Shown here: positions 27,871-34,539 of the stretch, piece after piece | Position numbering within the stretch: position 1 is the first letter of the stretch | Layout: each line of letters starts with the position of its first letter | Assembly: GCF_014897985.1 (NCBI RefSeq) | Contig: NZ_JABUZA010000007.1 | Span: 62,001-126,000, forward strand | Reading direction: 5' to 3' | From: Halomonas colorata | GTDB lineage: Bacteria > Pseudomonadota > Gammaproteobacteria > Pseudomonadales > Halomonadaceae | Length of the DNA: 64,000 nucleotides | The notes under the pieces: generated by a model | Told to the model about the DNA's origin: nothing | What the model saw: only the letters and a program-made list of their open reading frames with translations | Databases searched by the model: none | Program-made: the position numbers and the translations under genes

Positions 27871-28933
27871 GTTCGCGTTCTTGTGCCTGCTCTTGAGACT
27901 GTTCTTGAGAAAGCTCGCTAACCAGCCCAACAGCATCATCAAACAAACGTAACCCGGCGCCTTCTTTATGCGCGTGTTCCGATAGCAGACGCCGAAAACG
28001 CCGGCCGCCGGGGCAGCCTTGAAAAAGCCCCAACAGATGACGGGTAATATGGTTAAGCTTTGCGCCTTCATCCAACCGCTGCTGAATATACGGGCGAAAC
28101 GCCTGGGCCGCCTCAACACGGCTAGCGATAGGCCCCGGCTTACCGTAAAGCAGCGCATCGACCTCTGCGAGTAACCAGGGATTTTGGTAGGCTTCACGAC
28201 CAATCATCACGCTATCTACGTGTTCAAGCTGCGCCTGACACTCTTCAAGCGTTTTAATCCCACCGTTGATGCCAATATGCAGCTCAGGGCGGTCCTGCTT
28301 TAAACGATGCACGCGCGGGTAGTTAAGCGGCGGCACATCGCGGTTTTCTTTAGGTGATAAACCTTTAAGCCACGCTTTGCGCGCATGCACGGTAAATGTC
28401 TCACAACCGGCGTCCGCGACTATATCGATAAAGCGCGCCAGGTCGGCATCTTCATCCTGGTCATCAATCCCGATACGACACTTCACCGTGACCGGAATTG
28501 ACACCGCGGCCTGCATAGCGCGCACAGCATCGGCGACTTTTTCTGGATAGCCCATCAGGCAGGCGCCAATCATGTTGTTCTGTACCCGATCACTTGGGCA
28601 GCCCACGTTCAGATTGACCTCGTCATAGCCCCATGCCTCGGCAATCGCCGCGCACTCGGCAAGCTCCCCTGAATCACTACCACCCAGCTGCAGGGCGATC
28701 GGATGCTCCACGTCGCTGTAACCCAAAAAACGCTCACGCGGCGAGCCGTGCAGAACGGCCCCGGTAGTCACCATCTCGGTATACAGCAGCGCCCGCTTGG
28801 TTAACGTACGCGCAAACGCCCGGTAGTCCCGGGTGGTCCAGTCCATCATGGGGGCGACGGAGAAAGTTCTATCCAGCTCAGGGCGGGCGGTGCCAGACTT
28901 CATGCGGGTTTGCTGGGTTGTGTTATCATTCAT
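27854..28933 (-). CDS. dusA: tRNA-dihydrouridine(20/20a) synthase DusA
   Basis: A 359-residue flavoprotein that reduces uridines 20/20a of tRNA. The FMN-binding opening is FSVAPMMDWTTRDYRAFARTL; the catalytic Cys lies in EVNLNVGCPSDRVQNNMIGA, and the family-specific FTVHARKAWLKGLSPKENRD follows. A long Gln/Glu-rich tail (SQEQSQEQAQEREQ) is encoded at the end. The first about 28 residues before the conserved core vary, as expected where an integrating element has replaced the 5' end. It lies next to an integrase stub reading the other way; dusA is a known integration target. Confidence 0.93.
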   Translation of the reverse strand: MNDNTTQQTRMKSGTARPELDRTFSVAPMMDWTTRDYRAFARTLTKRALLYTEMVTTGAVLHGSPRERFLGYSDVEHPIALQLGGSDSGELAECAAIAEAWGYDEVNLNVGCPSDRVQNNMIGACLMGYPEKVADAVRAMQAAVSIPVTVKCRIGIDDQDEDADLARFIDIVADAGCETFTVHARKAWLKGLSPKENRDVPPLNYPRVHRLKQDRPELHIGINGGIKTLEECQAQLEHVDSVMIGREAYQNPWLLAEVDALLYGKPGPIASRVEAAQAFRPYIQQRLDEGAKLNHITRHLLGLFQGCPGGRRFRRLLSEHAHKEGAGLRLFDDAVGLVSELSQEQSQEQAQEREQPATT

Positions 28934-28977
28934 GACTGTTCATATTTACAGTGGTTGTGCGACGTTTTACATGGTTC

Positions 28978-29021
28978 GTTGGTACATATTTGGTACTTGA
29001 GCCGCTTTTGATTTGGTACAT
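28978..29021 (+). repeat. Three TTGGTAC direct repeats upstream of the integrase stub
   Basis: Copies GTTGGTACAT (28978), TTTGGTACTT (28989) and TTTGGTACAT (29012) are spaced 11 and 23 bases apart, close to one and two helical turns. Their place between dusA and the integrase start suits arm-type binding sites of a tyrosine recombinase, though binding by another protein is equally possible. Confidence 0.55.
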
Positions 29022-29034
29022 CTGAGTGGCAAAA

Positions 29035-29334
29035 ATGGCAACGATTCGGAAGCGCCGGAAAAAGGACGGCAGTTTCTCATATATGGTGCAGATCCGCATT
29101 GCCCGTAATGGTCAACCAGACTACTCAGAGTCAAAAACATTCCCTAAAAAAGCGATGGCCGTTGAGTGGGCGAAGCGTCGGGAACTGGAGTTGGCCGCGC
29201 CTGGTGGCGTACTGACTGCTAAATGGAAGGGAGTTACTTTACACGATGCCATTGAACGTTACCTACATGAATTTGCCGATGGAGCAGGGCGGAGCAAGCG
29301 CGCCACTATTGAGCAGGTGCAGCGTTTTCGGTGA
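29035..29334 (+). pseudogene. Truncated dusA-associated phage-type integrase (N-terminal fragment)
   Basis: Only 99 residues remain: an arm-binding domain (MATIRKRRKKDGSFSYMVQI, then the PKKAMAVEWAKRRELEL segment) and the start of a core-binding SAM-like domain (KGVTLHDAIERYLHEFADG). Full integrases of this family are around 350-400 residues and carry a C-terminal catalytic domain with the Tyr nucleophile, all missing here. The frame ends at QRFR and runs at once into terminator-like sequence, suggesting a deletion junction. It is divergent from dusA, 101 bases away, the arrangement described for dusA-integrating islands. It should be inactive. Confidence 0.78.
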
Positions 29335-29344
29335 GCAGACACAA

Positions 29345-29364
29345 AAGCCCGCCGAAGCGGGCTT
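29345..29364 (-). terminator. Terminator of the micro-ORF unit
   Basis: Arms AAGCCCGC and GCGGGCTT close on a 4-base loop, which reads TTCG on the minus strand, and are followed there by TTTG. It lies 8 bases after the stop of the second minus-strand micro-ORF. Confidence 0.7.
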
Positions 29365-29371
29365 GATTTGA

Positions 29372-29470
29372 TCAGAGCAACGTAGGCCAGTTTGGCCACA
29401 ACGTTAACGTCAGCTCTGTTAACTTCATTGTAAGGTCAAAGAAATACAACACGATTTCAATACTTTTCAT
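29372..29470 (-). CDS. Micro-ORF 2, 32-residue hydrophobic peptide
   Basis: A 32-residue frame starting MKSIEIVLYFFDLTMKL and ending with a Leu/Thr/Trp-rich stretch (LTLTLWPNWPTLL). GGGAGG precedes the ATG by 8 bases, a strong ribosome site, and the start overlaps the stop of micro-ORF 1 as ATGA. A terminator follows. I do not recognise the family. Size and hydrophobicity are in the range of type I toxins or small membrane peptides, but the sequence alone does not show this. It could also be a leader peptide. Confidence 0.5.
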   Translation of the reverse strand: MKSIEIVLYFFDLTMKLTELTLTLWPNWPTLL

Positions 29471-29571
29471 CGTGTTAACCTCCCGATATACGGATTGTAG
29501 ACCGGCTTAATCGTCAACCATTTATTCAACTTAATGTTGAAAATTACACGAGATGTGTTAATTTTCTCCAT
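29467..29571 (-). CDS. Micro-ORF 1, 34-residue basic peptide
   Basis: A 34-residue frame, MEKINTSRVIFNIKLNK followed by WLTIKPVYNPYIGRLTR: basic, with alternating hydrophobic residues. AAGGAG lies 7 bases before the ATG. Its TGA overlaps the ATG of micro-ORF 2, giving a translationally coupled pair. It is not a recognised family. The pairing of two ribosome sites, coupling, an upstream promoter-like sequence and a downstream terminator makes chance less likely than for a lone short ORF. Confidence 0.5.
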   Translation of the reverse strand: MEKINTSRVIFNIKLNKWLTIKPVYNPYIGRLTR

Positions 29572-29624
29572 CAGATAATCTCCTTTACCAAATGTTGAAG
29601 GCGCGCTAACGCCTGATACTTACG

Positions 29625-29657
29625 AAAGGCCCTAGTCCCCACGACTGGGGCTTTTTT
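29625..29657 (+). terminator. Strong plus-strand terminator upstream of the micro-ORFs
   Basis: GCCCTAGTC and GACTGGGGC (one T-G wobble) enclose a 5-base loop, extended by AAAG/CTTT pairing, and end in six T on the plus strand. No plus-strand gene needs it. It would end a short RNA transcribed antisense to the micro-ORF leader, and its mirror would form a hairpin in the leader itself. Confidence 0.7.
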
Positions 29658-29706
29658 CGTTTGTCAGCCTAAACTTAATCAACTTAGCCTGACGCGACGC
29701 ATACTA

Positions 29707-29734
29707 TATATAGGCTATGGGAAAATCAATTCAA
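29707..29734 (-). promoter_or_regulatory. Promoter-like sequence of the micro-ORF unit
   Basis: On the minus strand, TTGAAT (29734-29729) is followed after 16 bases by TATATA (29712-29707) in an AT-rich stretch, about 135 bases before micro-ORF 1. The TATA tract is repetitive, so the exact -10 is uncertain. Confidence 0.45.
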
Positions 29735-30005
29735 GCATATATGGTATTTTTTCATCCACAGGTTATTGACAGGCTAAGCCCAGCACCATGCCTATTAACA
29801 AAAAATCCGCTAGGATTGTATCTTTACTTTTTTAGCTGTTAGTGGGTTTTAAATATTTGTTATTTTTATGTTTTATTGAAAAAAGCCGTATGGTCTCCCT
29901 TCACCTTTCTAAACCACTACTTAAATTTGAAAATGGCTTTTATGCTGAGGTACCAAGTCACTGCCTCTACCTCTAGTCAGGGCGCTTGTTCTTGAATCCA
30001 TAAGC
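29735..30005. other. AT-rich region with no supported gene
   Basis: This part of the accessory patch is much richer in A and T than the flanking chromosome. A 33-codon plus-strand frame from 29741 lacks a ribosome site. Nothing else with a start signal was seen. It is probably leftover island DNA. Confidence 0.5.
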
Positions 30006-30031
30006 AAAAGCCCGCCTGGTTGCGGGCTTTT
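30006..30031 (-). terminator. Terminator of the S33 peptidase gene
   Basis: Perfect 10-base arms AAAAGCCCGC and GCGGGCTTTT enclose a 6-base loop, with a T run in either direction. It lies 60 bases past the stop of the leftward peptidase gene. The arms share their sequence with the hairpin at 29345-29364. Confidence 0.8.
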
Positions 30032-30090
30032 GGCGTAACTATGAGTTAGCACAGGTCTGAATTTTGCCAACTTAAGGTAAAGCGTGCTTA

Positions 30091-31617
30091 CTACTCCAAT
30101 TGCCATTCAGCAAGCGGCACTTCGTTTTGGCAGCTGGTATCTACCTGCGCCAGTGGGTCATCCAGAAATTCTTTAATTACGGCGGAGCGACACTCATTGA
30201 CCGGGCTATGCCCCAGCGCCTGCATCTCGATAGCCTTGAGATTGGGCATGGTGCCGGTAAGCTCATCGCTCCAGCGAGTACCGCAACAAGGGTCCATCTG
30301 GCCATGGATCGCCAGGGCTGGTGTCTCTGTCGTTACGATGTCGTTATGCTCGGGTGGCACGTCACCATCTCCGCCCCACCAAGCACAGAGCCAGATAGGT
30401 TCAAAACCAATAATGGCGGGTTCGCGCTGTACCGCAGCTAATGAGTCTTGTGGCGTGGGCCGATTGGTTCCCATGTCGTTACAGGCCTGAGCCAGGAACG
30501 CGCCCATGGCATAGTTAGGTGCTTCAGTCACTGGGGTGTAATCGTCAATCATGAAGAAGTCATGCAGCGACGAGTAATCACCCTCCGTTACCTGGGAAAC
30601 AATGCGAGGCAGTTCAGCATAATATTGCGGTAGCATCAGGTAGAGCGTGTCGAGGAAGGCGGCACCATCAAAGTATAGTGTTTTCTGTTCGTCCTCTGAT
30701 TCTACTTGGGCAATATAGGGCTTGTCGTCCAGCGCGCGGCGCGTTCTATCAATGGCTAAAAACCATGCAGGGACTTGTTCTCGGCAAGCTTCGCTGTCTT
30801 CAACGCACATGGCTAGAACGTCTGTAAATCGACGTTTTAAGGTGTAAAACTCATCCAAGGGCGCTCTATTGCGAAGGCTGGTGTACCAGGGCCAACCAAG
30901 AATGGCGGCTCTCACACTGTCGGGATAATAACGAACATAAGAAAGCGCAGTGCCACTCCCTGTAGAGGAGCCGAAAATATTCACGTTATCGTAATCAAGC
31001 AGGTTACGAATCTCATCAAGATCGCGTGAGGTTGAGCTTTCCGTATATTGGGCAATTTCAACGGCTTCATCTTCAAGCTTTTGATAGCAAGCAGCGACTT
31101 CGTCAGTGATGTGTTGCATCCGCTCCATAGGGTCGAGTGAAGCCGTTAAAGCGGGGGTGTGGATAATGTTGTGGTAGGGGGACACGCCCGCGTAGCCAGG
31201 ACACTCCAATGATGGGGTGGCATGTTTAAAGCCTCGAGGATCAAACACCACTAGCGAGCGGTTGCCAATATCCTTACGCAGTTGCTCAATGTAATCAGCA
31301 TTGCCGAGGATGGAGTATCCTGGGCCGCCTGGAAAAAAGACCACGGGGTCGCTTTCCGCATCGGCATCATTTTCAGTTTCCGGATCGATAACGCCTATAG
31401 GAAGCTCAATTGTTCTCCCGTTTGGATTGTTCCAGTTTTCCTGACCGTAGAAGGTGTAGCAACTGGCATTGAGGTCTTTTAGCGCTTGGGTTGCACAGGT
31501 TGTGCTTTCTAGCCGAGGGATGGTGTTTTCATCTTGGTCTTGTGCGTGAGCTATTCCAGCACCTAATGCAGCCATTAGGCATAGGCTAGCGACGGCCTGA
31601 TGCTTAGTGGAGGGCAT
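30091..31617 (-). CDS. Secreted S33-type alpha/beta hydrolase (tripeptidyl/proline aminopeptidase-like)
   Basis: A 508-residue exported hydrolase. A Sec signal peptide ends near AHAQ (residue about 26). The oxyanion loop is VVFFPGGPGYS (92-102). The nucleophile is Ser218 in GSSTGSG, the acid lies in AIHGQMDPCCG and the His in QALGHSPVNEC. A large cap (about 240-400) precedes the C-terminal TAP-like segment. Several paired cysteines (for example C41/C53 and the CC of DPCCG) suit a periplasmic enzyme. GGAGAG stands 6 bases before the ATG. It lies inside the accessory patch but also has chromosomal relatives. Confidence 0.85.
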   Translation of the reverse strand: MPSTKHQAVASLCLMAALGAGIAHAQDQDENTIPRLESTTCATQALKDLNASCYTFYGQENWNNPNGRTIELPIGVIDPETENDADAESDPVVFFPGGPGYSILGNADYIEQLRKDIGNRSLVVFDPRGFKHATPSLECPGYAGVSPYHNIIHTPALTASLDPMERMQHITDEVAACYQKLEDEAVEIAQYTESSTSRDLDEIRNLLDYDNVNIFGSSTGSGTALSYVRYYPDSVRAAILGWPWYTSLRNRAPLDEFYTLKRRFTDVLAMCVEDSEACREQVPAWFLAIDRTRRALDDKPYIAQVESEDEQKTLYFDGAAFLDTLYLMLPQYYAELPRIVSQVTEGDYSSLHDFFMIDDYTPVTEAPNYAMGAFLAQACNDMGTNRPTPQDSLAAVQREPAIIGFEPIWLCAWWGGDGDVPPEHNDIVTTETPALAIHGQMDPCCGTRWSDELTGTMPNLKAIEMQALGHSPVNECRSAVIKEFLDDPLAQVDTSCQNEVPLAEWQLE

Positions 31618-31794
31618 AACATCTCTCCATTGCTTTTGTGTGTTGGCGAGAAGGACGGCAAATACTGTGCCGTAGCCCCACTATAGTTGAGTAAACGCTA
31701 AGTAAGAGTATCAACACCATATTGCTGAATAACGAGCCCGGTGGCACCGAAGAGACTACTTGCTTTAGTGTTAACTGTGGTTTACATTTTGATT

Positions 31795-32097
31795 ATGAAA
31801 ATGATTACCGTCACCGAGACCTACTCGACTTGGTTCGTGAAGTTGCGAGATAGCAGAGCCAAGGCAAAGATTTTGGCCAGAGTGCGCCGCGTTGAGTTGG
31901 GGAACTTCGGGGATTGTGAACCTGTTGGTGAAGGGGTATCAGAACTCAGGATTCAATACGGGCCTGGCTACCGAGTGTATTTTGTCCAGCAGGGGTATGA
32001 GCTGGTGATCTTGCTGGCAGGTGGTGATAAATCCACTCAGGCAAAAGATATTGATATCGCGAAGCAATTAGCACGCGATTTGAAGGAGGCGCCATGA
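31795..32097 (+). CDS. Type II toxin, HigB/RelE-like addiction module killer protein
   Basis: A 100-residue RelE/ParE-fold toxin of the addiction-module-killer branch, expected to cleave mRNA on the ribosome. The core reads WFVKLRDSRAKAKILARVRR, VGEGVSELRIQYGPGYRVYF and LAGGDKSTQAKDI. The start is taken at the ATG at 31795 (another is at 31801); the frame opens at a GTG at 31741, whose extra hydrophobic residues are not family-like. It precedes and overlaps its antitoxin by 4 bases, the toxin-first order usual for this branch. Confidence 0.88.
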   Translation: MKMITVTETYSTWFVKLRDSRAKAKILARVRRVELGNFGDCEPVGEGVSELRIQYGPGYRVYFVQQGYELVILLAGGDKSTQAKDIDIAKQLARDLKEAP

Positions 32098-32375
32098 GCA
32101 CACTGCGTAAATGGGATGTCGTTGACCATCTAAAAACTGAAGAGGATATGGCGCTATACTTGGAGGCTTGCTTTGAGGAAGACGATCCCGCGCTGGTAGC
32201 TGCCGCGCTTGGGGATATCGCGCGCGCCCGTGGTATGTCACAACTAGCACGTGATACTGGGTTGACCCGTGAGGGGTTGTACAAAGCGCTTTCCGCTGAT
32301 GGGAACCCGAGCTTTGCAACGATCATGACGGTGACGAAAGCCCTTGGTATTTCGTTGCATGCTAAAGCGTCGTAA
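32094..32375 (+). CDS. Antitoxin of the HigB-like module, helix-turn-helix type
   Basis: A 93-residue antitoxin. The N-terminal DVVDHLKTEEDMALYLEACF segment is followed by a helix-turn-helix (MSQLARDTGLTREGLYKALS, about residues 51-70) that would bind the module's own promoter. The ATG overlaps the toxin stop and GGAGG stands just before it. The family is that of addiction module antidote proteins. Confidence 0.9.
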   Translation: MSTLRKWDVVDHLKTEEDMALYLEACFEEDDPALVAAALGDIARARGMSQLARDTGLTREGLYKALSADGNPSFATIMTVTKALGISLHAKAS

Positions 32376-32515
32376 GGCAGGTAACCCGCATCATGATATG
32401 CCCGCTTTTTAATGAACTGCACCCTGATCGCTGGATGAGTATCTAACTTTTGGGTGCAGTGCAATTTACGGGGTTCCTTGCATAATGTTGGAGCCGTTAA
32501 GATTGCAGGCCTAAA

Positions 32516-32827
32516 CTACTCGCTCCCTTTAGGGTCGGCTTCATCAGACTTCTGATCAATATTGTCTTTATGAGCGCGCTTTTCCTTGACTACTTGAGCG
32601 CCTGGAATGGGCGCTGCTTTGCCAGATGTATTGTGGCCAGGCTCTGAACGGGATTCTTCGTTTTTCTGGTTATCAACGTTGGCATCTGGTCGATAAGGGC
32701 GTGGCTCTTCATGCTGTGACGCTTTTTGCTGAGCATCGGCATCATGAGGCGTGTCTTTATCAATCGTCTGTTTAGCTTTTTGAGCTTCTTCGCCCTTGTT
32801 ACGCTGTTCATCCGATCCATGGTTCAT
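32516..32827 (-). CDS. Hydrophilic, disordered small protein of unknown function
   Basis: A 103-residue protein almost devoid of hydrophobic residues and rich in Lys, Glu, Asp, Gln and Asn, beginning MNHGSDEQRNKGEEAQKA. AGGAG lies 7 bases before this internal ATG; the frame extends upstream to 32872 without a site. Such composition resembles desiccation or osmotic-stress hydrophilins, but no motif supports that. It is likely real because of its ribosome site and sustained composition. I do not recognise the family. Confidence 0.5.
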   Translation of the reverse strand: MNHGSDEQRNKGEEAQKAKQTIDKDTPHDADAQQKASQHEEPRPYRPDANVDNQKNEESRSEPGHNTSGKAAPIPGAQVVKEKRAHKDNIDQKSDEADPKGSE

Positions 32828-33064
32828 CGCTTTACTCCTATGCTTGCCTGATGTTTGCTTTGAACAAGCCAAATTGGCTCTTTCTATTTATAGACTAGAA
32901 CAGCCCTTTGAAAACTGCAGGCACAAAAAAGCAGCATCAGATACTTCGAGCTATGTATCCAACCCACACCAATGTTTGTCTTACCGTCGCTTCAGTACCC
33001 TTACGCAGGATATGGGCACTATAAACACTCGGCACATCGGATGGCCGAGTGTGTGCAATAGGGA

Positions 33065-33484
33065 TTATGCGCCCTTACGTGCTCTGGTCAGTTCCGCCAT
33101 AGCGACGCGTGCGAGAAAGCCACTTCGCGTTTTATCCCCAGGGTGGCCGGCCACAAAGTCATCAATCTGCTTGAGCAGTAGGTCGGGAAGAGTGACGTTT
33201 ATTTTGTGACTTTTACCGAGGTAAGGGGTTAGATCAATATCCACCACAGCCCAAATCCAGCCCTCAAAATCAGGGTTATCCATATGGTGTTCGATGGATG
33301 TGGCTTCGGGAATGGGGTCGCCGTATTCCACGGCCACTTCCAACCAGCCTTCGATAGCTTCCTTAGCGTTAATCATCGCCTCTTCAAAGCTGTCGCCTGC
33401 TGAGTGGCAGCCGGGCAAATCGGGTACTGTCACGCCATAGGCGTGATCATTGTCGCCACGTTCAATGGCAATGGGAAACAACAT
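33065..33484 (-). CDS. hicB: HicB-family antitoxin
   Basis: A 139-residue antitoxin with the degraded RNase-H-like domain of HicB (MLFPIAIERG, then YGVTVPDLPGCHSAGDSFEE) and a C-terminal ribbon-helix-helix (HKINVTLPDLLLKQIDDFV) for DNA binding. GGAGG precedes the ATG at 33484; the frame extends 12 codons upstream without a site. It follows hicA by 38 bases in the same transcript. Confidence 0.92.
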   Translation of the reverse strand: MLFPIAIERGDNDHAYGVTVPDLPGCHSAGDSFEEAMINAKEAIEGWLEVAVEYGDPIPEATSIEHHMDNPDFEGWIWAVVDIDLTPYLGKSHKINVTLPDLLLKQIDDFVAGHPGDKTRSGFLARVAMAELTRARKGA

Positions 33485-33522
33485 GCGTTGACCTCCGTTA
33501 GTAGGGGCAGCAGTGGCCAACC

Positions 33523-33705
33523 TTATTCAAGGCCAGCGCTTTTTCTGATTCCTTTAACCAGCCCGATTTTTAAATCCTTTTTGGGGTGTGGCACGGTCAC
33601 TGTGCCGGGCTTGGTTGGGTGCCTGAAATGGTGATGGCTGCCTTTTACTCTGACAAGTTCCCAGCCACCCGTTTCCAGTTCTTTAATCAGCTCTCTGCTA
33701 TTCAC
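33523..33705 (-). CDS. hicA: HicA-family mRNA interferase toxin
   Basis: A 60-residue HicA toxin with the catalytic His in VRVKGSHHHFRHP and the family end VPHPKKDLKIGLVKGIRK. Translation begins at GTG, with AAGGGG about 6 bases upstream; no ATG is available in a suitable place. It is first gene of the hicAB operon, with a good promoter upstream on the minus strand. It cleaves mRNA when not bound by HicB. Confidence 0.9.
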   Translation of the reverse strand: MNSRELIKELETGGWELVRVKGSHHHFRHPTKPGTVTVPHPKKDLKIGLVKGIRKSAGLE

Positions 33706-33732
33706 CTCCTGCCCCTTTATTTTAATCCTGGA

Positions 33733-33764
33733 GTTACTGTAACCCCAAAAAAAGGGTTGGTCAA
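33733..33764 (-). promoter_or_regulatory. hicAB promoter with overlapping palindrome
   Basis: On the minus strand, TTGACC (33764-33759), a 17-base spacer and TACAGT (33741-33736) form a promoter 28 bases before hicA. The palindrome GTTAC-T-GTAAC (33733-33743) covers the -10 box, a suitable site for autorepression by the HicB ribbon-helix-helix domain. Confidence 0.65.
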
Positions 33765-33916
33765 TTTTATAACTCTGATAACCCCTTTGGTCGTTGAGGC
33801 TATTCGGGCCTGCGTTCGTATTAACAGCCTACGACCTGTAATTCTTGCCATTAGTGGTGGCTCTAGCTGCCTATTTACTCGCCCCATGGTCAGAAAAAGT
33901 AAGTATAACGATCATG

Positions 33917-34525
33917 CTACGTGCTTACTAAAGGCACCCAAACATGCTCATAGCCAATAGACAAAGCAACGCCCACCAGCAGCAACGCCATCAACTGATT
34001 AAAGCGCCTGAAAAAGGCAGGGTTTTTTATCCGGCCACCCACTAAGCTGCCAACCCATATGTAGCTTCCGGGGGCTCCTGCGGCAAGTAATGCTAATCCC
34101 AGCGACCAAGCCACTAAACTGATCCCTTGAATACCGGCAGCCGGAAACTGCAGGGTGGCGATGGGTAAAGTTGCCACAATGCCTTTAGGGTTTAGCAGCT
34201 GTAGCACCAGTCCATCGCGATAGCGTAACGTCAGCGGTGGCTGGGTGATTGAATCGAGATCCACGCGCGCTTTAGCGATGTGTATCGCCAAGTAAATAAT
34301 ATAGGCACAGCCGATAACGCTCACCGCTATCAGTAGCTGGCCGTTGATCCAGGCGGCACCGGCCCAGCCAAAGAGTAAAAACAGTAGCAGCATCGCCGTG
34401 CCTACGCCCATACAGTAGCCTAGCGAGGTTTTTGTCTGCCCGTTCATACCGGCATTCAGCCCTAGAAAATTCACCGGCCCAGGCGAATACATTACGCCTA
34501 AGGCGTAAGCAATAATGGCTAACAT
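33917..34525 (-). CDS. LysE-family amino acid/metabolite exporter
   Basis: A 202-residue membrane protein with about six spans and the LysE/RhtB opening YALGVMYSPGPVNFLGLNAG. A middle segment LQLLNPKGIVATLPIATLQF matches the conserved NPK motif. It is 14 bases downstream of an AraC-type regulator and in the same direction, so probably cotranscribed with it and controlled by it. The substrate is unknown. Confidence 0.87.
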   Translation of the reverse strand: MLAIIAYALGVMYSPGPVNFLGLNAGMNGQTKTSLGYCMGVGTAMLLLFLLFGWAGAAWINGQLLIAVSVIGCAYIIYLAIHIAKARVDLDSITQPPLTLRYRDGLVLQLLNPKGIVATLPIATLQFPAAGIQGISLVAWSLGLALLAAGAPGSYIWVGSLVGGRIKNPAFFRRFNQLMALLLVGVALSIGYEHVWVPLVST

Positions 34526-34539
34526 AAAGATCTCTCTAT

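Noticed and set aside
29750-29762. DnaA-box-like TCATCCACA
   Set aside because: Single imperfect copy without further boxes or an origin gene such as dnaA or repA nearby.
29741-29845. 33-codon plus-strand frame MVFFHPQVIDRL... in the island
   Set aside because: No ribosome site and no coupling, unlike the minus-strand micro-ORFs close by.
29921-30106. 61-codon minus-strand frame next to the S33 peptidase
   Set aside because: It overlaps the peptidase terminator and has no ribosome site.
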